A stretch of 64,000 nt of DNA from Muscardinus avellanarius. Lineage: Eukaryota; Chordata; Mammalia; Rodentia; Gliridae. The notes below the pieces were generated by a model, which saw only the letters and a list, made by a program, of their open reading frames with translations, did no database searches and had not been told where the DNA came from. The stretch lies in NCBI GenBank assembly GCA_963383645.1, contig OY726565.1, forward strand, positions 38,174,124 through 38,238,123, in the 5' to 3' direction. Shown one piece after another: positions 56,848 through 64,000 of this stretch (the first letter of the stretch is position 1; each line of letters starts with the position of its first letter). The translations under genes and the position numbers were made by a program.

Positions 56848-57056
56848 AGCCGGGCGTGGTGGCGCACGCTTGTAATCCCCGCGCTTGGGAGGCTGAGACA
56901 GGAGGATCGCGCAGGTTCGAAACCAGCCTCAGCTACTTAGTGAGGCTCTCAGCGACTTAGTGAGAACCTGATTCCAATAAAACATAAAATAGGTCTGGGA
57001 GTATAGCCTGGAGGTAAAAAGCCCTTGGGTTCCGCCCTCAGTACCACCAATAAATA
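56848..57056 (+). mobile_element. B1-ID composite SINE, long form, with TSD
   Basis: AAATACCCTTATT lies before it (about 56836) and after its tail (57058), and again at about 57130 because the end was later duplicated. Confidence 0.94.
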
Positions 57057-57099
57057 AATAAATACCCTTATTTGGGTAAAGCGCCCTCAGTACCACCAA

Positions 57100-57130
<31 letters not shown>

Positions 57131-57150
57131 ATACCCTTATTTGGGTAAAG
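57033..57150 (+). repeat. Tandem duplication of SINE tail plus flank (49-bp unit)
   Basis: The unit CGCCCTCAGTACCACCAATA... to ...TTTGGGTAAAG recurs from 57082, with the AAAT run longer in the second copy. Confidence 0.92.
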
Positions 57151-57583
57151 CCTAGATCAGAATAGGTTTGATGAATGACATAATGATGAAACAGTATATA
57201 TGCCAAATACCAAATATATTCAACATTTCACCATCTGTGCATTTTTCTTTTCTTTCCTTCAAAATCTTCTTTGGGTATAATAAATAATACCACAATAAAT
57301 AATAATTGTTGATGTCTATATATTTCTTGTGTGTGTATTCTTTGGGAACAAAATGTGGATTACAAAAATAATATGCTTATGATTTTGAGTCACCACCTTA
57401 ATAATTATGCATTATGATCAGTCATACATTATGAGAAAGCCATTTTTCTACATAGTATTTAAAATGAAAGTCTATGCAAAACTATGCCTGATCCACATAG
57501 AAAAGATAACGTGATGGATTAGAATGATGTTTGTCTCATACACCAAGATTTATTCACTAGAGCTGTTGAATGAAAAAGAATAG

Positions 57584-57606
57584 AGAGATAGAGAGATAGA
57601 GAGACA
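57584..57606 (+). repeat. (ATAGAGAG)n short repeat
   Basis: Three to four AGATAGAG units. Confidence 0.8.
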
Positions 57607-58562
57607 TATAGAAATATAGAGAGTAGTCATTGGATAAATAATTGTTTACAAAAAAAGTCCCAAGCCATTTCTATTGCTGATCTTTTGAAGTAAATTGGTC
57701 AGAAGTTTAGATAGAAGAAGCTTCCTCCTAGCTCTGAGGCTGTGTGATTTCTAAGGTTTACACAAATTCTACAACACCATAAGATTTAACCAGTTGAAAA
57801 GATAAAGTAGAAGTATTATCAGCAATCATTATAGTATTATTATTATTATAATGATTTCAAAGAGAATTAAACATTTGAAATCAGACACAATATAGTCTAA
57901 TTATTATGTAGTAACTTATTCTCATATGCTTATGCCATATCACTTTATATTAAAAATCATAATGCTTTAAGTTCAGATTTGGTTATCAGAATCTTATGTT
58001 TAAATGTGTATTCCATAATATTTCCCAAGAATATAATGAAAGCTTCTAATCATCTCTTCATTTCATTAATTAATAAAACCAGAACAAGATTTTTGCCACT
58101 AATTTTACTTGTTCATGATTCTTGTACATGTTCTAGTACTACCCTGATTTAAATTTCACTGTAGAGACAGGAGTATTATGTGGAAAACCGAAACTCCATA
58201 AAAAATGTGAGTTTTTACTATAAATTACTGCATAATTTTTTATTTTGAGATTAAAAACTAAAATTTGAGTAAATTAGACAGGAGGGATTTTCTTTGGAGA
58301 ATAGGTTTTAAAAAAGACAGTAGTTCACATTATTAAACAGAGAGTAAAGAGACTGAATCTTTCTTAACCTTTCGGAAACTTCTGCAGGTTGTACATACCT
58401 AATCCAAAACTCCAAAATGCTCTGAAACCTAAAATCTTTATTTCGCAAGTGGAAAATTCCATGGCTGACCTTATGTGATGAACAACAATCAAAATGCAGA
58501 CACACTAAAAACATTTTATAAAACTAATTGAAACTATGTGTATAAGGCATATATTAAACATA

Positions 58563-58772
58563 AAGTCAGGCAAGGTGATGCAAGCTTATAGTCCTAGTAC
58601 TTGGGAGACTGAGACGGGAGGATCCAGATTCAAGGACAAAATCAGCAATTTAATGCGGCTCTCAGCAACCTAGTGAAACCTTGTTTCCAAATAAGAAATG
58701 AAATCGGTCTGGGGGCATACCTTGGAGTTAGAATGCCTCTGGGTTCAATTCCCAGTACCTCTAAAAACCCAT
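58563..58772 (+). mobile_element. B1-ID composite SINE, older
   Basis: GTCAGGCAAGGTGATGCAAG start; the ID half is diverged. Confidence 0.86.
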
Positions 58773-59725
58773 AAACATAAGTAAATTTTATTTAGATGTG
58801 GATTCCATTCTTGAGATAGCTCATTATGTATATAACAAATATATATTTCAAAACATTTTTGTTTTGAAAGAACCAAAATGCTTCTATTCCCAAACATTTT
58901 GGTTAAGGAATATACAACCTGTATTGGTATTTGTGTCTTTAAGATAAATAGAAGCTATCAGTTGTGCTATGCTTATGCTATGGTTATACACATCAGTTTT
59001 TTTTCTTTTTATCAAAAGACAACCTCTACTAACACAATGATTTAGAACTGCTATATAAAAGTAGTGAGACCAATATATAATCAAATAGCTATAGTCCTTG
59101 TGTGGTAGTAAATAGAAAACTCGATGATGTACGAGAAGTAGAAACAGATGGGGGAAGGGTGAATTTATCTATGTAGAGCTCTAGGCATTCAGAGCGCACA
59201 AGACATGAGCACCTGGGTACAGGCCTGAGGGATTCGGGGTTGGGGGGAGGTCCAGGACCTCAGATGGGAGGACATACTTAGCAGGAAAAGCATGGACAAC
59301 ACACGGAGACAGAAATGGCTAACTGTTAAAAACGAAAGAATGAATACACATTTCAGTATTCTATCACACACCCCAAAAAAACCCTCTACTAAAACAACAG
59401 AAAGCAGGTTTAAAAAACAGAGACCAGGAGAAGAATGTAGCAACAAAATCTTAGAAGTTGGAAGTCTTCCAAATGAGCAAATAACTTGGCTGACTTTAGA
59501 AAGCTGAATTGTTGGCCACTGGAGAGGAATGGTAAAGACATGAACAGATTAATACAGCAAAACCCTCAAAAGTTCAGCTTTAGGAAATACTATGAAACTC
59601 GTCAAAATTCAGAAGCAGTTAGGACCTAAATCTACTTCCCTCTCCTTCACAGATAAGATGACTCAGTCCCATTCTGAAAGTGTAGAAAAGCACTGGAGGT
59701 TTATCTTCTGAAAAGAGTCTCTGGA

Positions 59726-59929
59726 GCCGGGTGTGGTGGCACACACTTGCAATACCAGCTTTGGGGAGACTGAGACCAGAGGATCGCGGTTTGCAGACAG
59801 TCTCAGCTACTTAGTGAGGCCCTCTGCAACTTAGTGAGACCCTGTTTCAAAATAAAGAATAAAAAACAGGGCAGGGGGTATAGTTCAGAGGTCGAATGCC
59901 CCTGGGGTCCAACCCCAGACCCAGAAAAA
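59726..59929 (+). mobile_element. B1-ID composite SINE, long form
   Basis: GCCGGGTGTGGTGGCACACA start; GTCTCTGG / ATCTCTGC flanks. Confidence 0.92.
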
Positions 59930-60303
59930 AAATCTCTGCACTGAAGACACCAGGTGTAATTGTAGGCAAGACTGCCACCAATGGAAAAAAAAAAAGAGAG
60001 AGAGAGAAATTTACATGTTCAAGACAGAGACACCCCCCCCCAACCCAATTTTCTCCTACTTACCTCAGTGAATACTGGCAGAAAGCATTGCTGGTGGAAA
60101 GTTAATAACAGGAGAGAGGCTGGAAAAATCCTTTCCATGGAATCTGAGCAGTGTTGATAGAACAGATCTAAGAGAGTGACAAGGGGGATTCCCTGGGGAA
60201 ATGGCCTATAGCTTAAAATGAATTTTAAAACCAAACCTATATTATTTAAGATTATTTTAGATCACTAATATGATAGAAGTACATTTATCCTTAATCAAAT
60301 ACT

Positions 60304-60495
60304 GTTTTGTGTACAGTACTGGGGATGGAACCCAGAGGAGTCTTCCTCCAAGCTACACCCCCCAGCCCTATTTTTTATTCTTTATTTTGAAATAAGGTCT
60401 CACTGAGTTGCAAAGGACTCACTAAGTAGATGAGGCTGTCCTTGAACTGTGATCCTCCTGTCTCAGTCTCCCAAATGCTGAGATTACAAGTGGTT
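60304..60495 (-). mobile_element. B1-ID composite SINE, long form, with 15-bp TSD
   Basis: CCTTAATCAAATACT at 60289-60303 and 60496-60510. The outer end of the B1 half is missing, so it was 5'-truncated on insertion. Confidence 0.94.
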
Positions 60496-61106
60496 CCTTA
60501 ATCAAATACTTTTTATAAAATATATTATCTTTAAAAAACACATCTGTTAAAAAAAAAAAAAAGAAAAAAGTCCCTCCAAGGATCAGTGTAAAAATATTTA
60601 TTTACATAGTATGGTTGTAATAGTTACATAATTATTTTCATTGGCAATGAAATATAATTTCTGTGACCCCAGTGGGGGTGGGCATAATGGTAAAAGCATA
60701 CGGTTAAAAGGTAAAAAAGAAACATGTGGAGAAAATGTGTCATAAGCACACAATTCAGGTATGGAAAAATGCACAAAATGGTGTGGGCATTTCTAGTCCA
60801 AACCTTAAAAACTTGCTAAAAGTTTTCTCTACTTAGATATTAGACAGATTTCATTTTCTGAAATTCTTATGAAAAAATAGGAATGTGCAGAGATCATGTT
60901 TTAGGCTAGAGTGGCTGAGGTGGAAAGTTGGCCATTTCAACGCCTGCCTGTGGTGACCTGCTGGAGGGCCTGTTCTGCCATGCATCCTCAGGGCGCCTCC
61001 AAGTACCACTCTTGACTCGGCATGACTCCTGTTCACTCTTGTGCACCAGCCCATGAATCTGATGTACCCTAGGCGCTGACCTGTACATTCTTGGACTTGG
61101 CTCATG

Positions 61107-61315
61107 GAAATTTTTTTTTTTTTTTTTTTTTTTTGGTGGTACTGGGGTTCCTAGAAGCCCTTCTACCTCCAGGCTACACTCCCAGACCTATTTTATACTT
61201 TTTATTTGGAAACAGGGTCTCTTAAAGCCAGTACAGCTGGCTTCGAACCTGAGGGATCCCCCTGTCTCTGCCTCCCAAGCGCGGGGATTACAAGTGTGAG
61301 CCACCACTCCCGGCC
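61107..61315 (-). mobile_element. B1-ID composite SINE, short form
   Basis: Hairpin AAGCCAGC-TG-TACTGGCTT read on the minus strand; T-run of 24. Confidence 0.93.
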
Positions 61316-61340
61316 GCTAATGGAAACTTTCACCCCAATT

Positions 61341-61381
61341 TCTTTTTTTTTTTTTTTTTTTTGGTGATACTGGGGCTGGAA
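61341..61381 (-). mobile_element. SINE stub (tail and first bases of the ID half only)
   Basis: T-run plus GGTGATACTGGGGCTGGA, then unrelated sequence: a severely truncated insertion. Confidence 0.7.
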
Positions 61382-61530
61382 ACATAAATATTTTACATAT
61401 ATATCTTACATAAATATATAAAACTGCACAAGAGAAAAAAAACCCCAGCATATGCACGGGAACCCGTGAAGTAAATTTGACCTAGACATAGAGATTCAGA
61501 AGGATTCATGATTGAGATAAGCTATAGAAG

Positions 61531-61700
61531 CCAGGCATGGTGGTGCATACCTGTAATCCTAGCACTTGGGAAACAGAATGATCACAAGTTTGAGACCAGC
61601 ATTAGCAACTTAAGGAGACCCACAGCAACTTAGCAATCAAAAAGGCTGGGGTATAGCTCAGAGGTAGAACATCCTTGGGTTTAATCTCTAGTATCCCCAC
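61531..61700 (+). mobile_element. B1-ID composite SINE, older
   Basis: GCCAGGCATGGTGGTGCATA start; ID half GGTATAGCTCAGAGGTAGAA. Confidence 0.88.
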
Positions 61701-61842
61701 CACAATTTGGTAAAAACTAGTATAATAGGAAGAAGCCAGTTTGCTTCAGAAGGATGATATAAACTGAATGGAAAGGCGATGAGGCTGAACTATGTTGAGA
61801 ATTCTCATATTTATCCTAAATAGAATGGAAAACCATTAAAGT

Positions 61843-62063
61843 CTTTTTTTTTTTTTTTTTTTTGGTGGGTCTGGGATGGAACCCAGAGGCTTTTGACCTC
61901 AGAGCTACAACCCCTGCCCAATTTTTTATTCTTTATTTTGAAACAGGGTCTCACTGAGTTGCAAAGGGCCTCCCTAAGTAGCTGAGATTGTTGGCAAACC
62001 GCGATCCTCTGGTCTCAGGCTCCCAAATGCTGGGATTACAAGCATGCGCCACCACGCCCAGCT
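61843..62063 (-). mobile_element. B1-ID composite SINE, long form, with TSD
   Basis: CATTAAAGT at about 61834-61842 and 62064-62072. Confidence 0.94.
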
Positions 62064-63040
62064 CATTAAAGTATTTTAAGGAATAATATAACCAGATTTT
62101 TATAGCAGAAGAGTACTTTGTTCTTCACTAAATCCTCAGCAATCAGATCTACATGTGGCAAACTGTAGAGACACTATGTAGAAAATATATAAGATGGGAA
62201 AAAAAGATAGGTTTTTCAGAAAATATCAACTGTTTTGGAAAAATAATGGTAACTCATATATTAAAGTGATCAAAATCTATGGAAGGCAGATTTTTACAAC
62301 AAAAAATCAGGAAGATTTACTGATAGCTGTATTTGGTAGGAAAAGCAGAAGAGAAGGAAACTATCAAGAATCACTGATAAGAACACTGGAAGGTTAGGCT
62401 TGGTGAGGAAGTAAGAATTTCATTTTGAGTACATTGCATAGGAGGTGACTCTGGGATATCCAAGAACAGATGGGAAATAAAGAGATAGACATATATCCTG
62501 AAATTCAAAGAAGTCTAGATTGGAGATAAAATCTGTTAACCACATGTGTGGACTTTTGAGTAAGTAAGAAGATATAAAAAGACAAAAAGAAAAGGTCCTG
62601 GGACTGAGCATTGAAGTGTTCTCTCATTTAATAGCTAGACAAAAAAGAAAACAAGGGGGAAAAGAAGCAAAGAGCTAAAGAGGTAGGAAGAAATCAGAAG
62701 AATGCTGTGACATGGTAGCTTTTTAAGAGCATTTTAAAGAAGCAAATGAGTCAACACTGTTGAATGCTGCTGAGAATTCAAGTAAGTAAACACTGAAAAG
62801 CATGCATTAGAATTAGTGACATGAAAGCCAGTTATGATCTTATTTCAAGACACTAGGACCAAGTACTTTGTGAATATATGCCATTGTCAACATGATCCAC
62901 ATTCTGATTTGAGACTATAGTGAACCAATAAAATAAAGACACTAGGACAAATTATAATCTTCCTTGGGACCTCTACCTATGTTTGTCCCTCTACCTCTCC
63001 ATAATGAATCAGGACCCATAAGACTCTCATAGTAAAACTG

Positions 63041-63041
63041 T

Positions 63042-63074
<33 letters not shown>
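63041..63074 (+). repeat. (TG)n microsatellite
   Basis: About 16 TG units. Confidence 0.97.
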
Positions 63075-63076
<2 letters not shown>

Positions 63077-63469
63077 GGGGAATAGAGAGAGAGTTAAAAT
63101 AGGGATTAAATAGAAAAACAAAGGCAGGTTAGAAAAAGGCCGGTAGCCAAGCATCTGCAATAAAAGGAAAACAGTAAAATGTGGAAGAGTGTACATAAAG
63201 AGCACTTACTGTAGGGAAGCTTAGACACTGTGCCTGACTGAGATGAAGGCTGAAGAGAAGTTCATATACTTTATTTTTAAACAATTAACAATATATTTTA
63301 TATATTTATTTGTTTAGTTATCATCACCAAGAATTTTATCAGATTTCTGGGAGTTCATTCTCTAGTTTATGGATAACATAGTACATTCTAGAGTCACAGA
63401 GTACTTTTCTCAAACATATGAACCTAAATGAGAAACTATGTGACATCATCAAGCATAAATACTGACTTT

Positions 63470-63657
63470 TTTTTTTCAATACTCAGGATTGAACCCAGGG
63501 GTGCTCTAACACTGAGCCCATACAAACACATTTTTTTTTTTTTTTTTTTTTTTGGAGACAAAGTCTCACTAAGTTGCTGAGGCTAGCTTGGAACTTGTAA
63601 TCCTCCTGCCTCAGCCTCCCAAGTAAGTGGGATTATAGGTGTGTGCTACTGTACCCA
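63470..63657 (-). mobile_element. B1-ID composite SINE, older
   Basis: ID half (GGATTGAACCCAGGGGTGCT), inner T-run, then B1 half. It lies 127 bp downstream of ME1 exon 7. Confidence 0.88.
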
Positions 63658-63783
63658 CATAATGCCTAGCCTCCAACAGGTACTTAGTATATATTTAACT
63701 TATAATTATAATTATTTCATTCTAAAATTATGAACTAATTTCAGACATTATTATTAATTCATACACAGTAAACATTTTATTAC

Positions 63784-63893
63784 CTTGAATATCATCATTA
63801 AATGTGCAATACTGGTTTCGATACTTGTTCAGGAGACGAAATGCATTCATATTGGCAAAATCTTCAAATTGAATAAGACAATTCATGCCATAT
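63784..63893 (-). CDS. ME1: ME1 exon 7, residues 235 (part) to 272 (part)
   Basis: The exon encodes [18 protein letters not shown]... to YCTFNDDIQ, with split codons at both ends (Arg235 and Gly272). It carries the divalent-metal ligands of malic enzyme: Glu245 and Asp246 in QFEDFA, and Asp269 in FNDDIQ. All are present. The acceptor is TTATTCCATAG (AG at 63894-63895) and the donor CAAG followed by GTAATA (GT at 63782-63783). Earlier exons (residues 1-235) lie to the right of the window. Confidence 0.96.
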
Positions 63894-64000
63894 CTATGGA
63901 ATAAAATTACTCATTTTAGAAGAAGTTAATAACATTTAAAAATAAATCCTTAAAATAAATTAGCCCATAGAAAAATAAAAACGTGTGTGTGTGTGTGTGT
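63894..64000 (-). other. ME1: ME1 intron 6 (start of, partial)
   Basis: The window ends in this intron, within a (GT)n tract. No further exon is visible. Confidence 0.85.
63983..64000 (+). repeat. (GT)n tract cut by the window end
   Basis: At least nine GT units. Confidence 0.9.

Larger units (their letters stand above)
55437..63783 (-). other. ME1: ME1 intron 7
   Basis: An 8.3-kb intron holding a dozen SINEs, several microsatellites and a SINE-tail tandem duplication at 57033-57150. Stretches 57155-58560, 58775-59720 and 62070-63465 have no recognised feature. Confidence 0.9.

Noticed and set aside
60851..61105. 84-codon minus-strand open frame
   Set aside because: No domain or conserved context; located within ME1 intron 7 beside a SINE.
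724..63657. tRNA-like boxes (GTAGCTCAGAGGTAGAAT, GGTTCAATCCCC) in many places
   Set aside because: They are the ID halves of SINEs, always next to a B1 half or an A tail; none folds as a full tRNA gene.

Overview
This is nuclear DNA of a rodent, most likely a squirrel-family species (Sciuridae). The three genes are mammalian. More than fifty short interspersed elements join a B1/7SL-like left half to an ID (tRNA-Ala-like) right half, an arrangement I associate with squirrels and relatives. The species call is inference; gene identities rest on reading the exons and joining them in frame.

Layout. 1-4000: 5' part of PGM3 on the minus strand (first coding exon 2552-2755, active-site serine included); the rest lies left of the window. 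About 4040-4950: a CpG island acting as a shared, divergent promoter for PGM3 (leftward) and RWDD2A (rightward). 5324-7609: the complete RWDD2A coding sequence in two coding exons (67 + 225 = 292 aa). 7850-13480: intergenic repeats. About 13480-64000: the 3' two thirds of ME1 (cytosolic NADP malic enzyme) on the minus strand, eight exons that join without a break into the last 337 residues and the stop codon. They are numbered 7-14 on the assumption of 14 exons as in human. The order PGM3-RWDD2A-ME1 matches human 6q14. ME1 and RWDD2A converge tail to tail.

The introns are packed with repeats. The outstanding one is a full-length LINE-1 at 46167-53404 in ME1 intron 8, antisense to ME1, with a 13-bp target-site duplication, a 1.46-kb CpG-rich 5' UTR carrying a YY1-type motif at +12, an open ORF1 (305 aa) and an open ORF2 (1275 aa) with every endonuclease, RT and Cys-motif residue I checked. 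Its 3' UTR is odd: it holds about 530 bp of an old, decayed L1 ORF2 in antisense, and a second, 5'-truncated copy at 8656-9063 shares the end of that piece. Other fossils are a 3'-truncated old L1 (41.5-45 kb), L1 tails, an ERV1/gammaretrovirus-like remnant with a 3' LTR in intron 13, a MaLR LTR, MER5A and another hAT fossil, an L2 piece and a U6 snRNA pseudogene. A 200-base assembly gap lies at 23121-23320.

Functionally the three genes are unrelated neighbours: PGM3 makes GlcNAc-1-phosphate for UDP-GlcNAc, ME1 makes cytosolic NADPH and pyruvate, and RWDD2A has no settled role. Only PGM3 and RWDD2A appear to share regulation, through the common CpG-island promoter.
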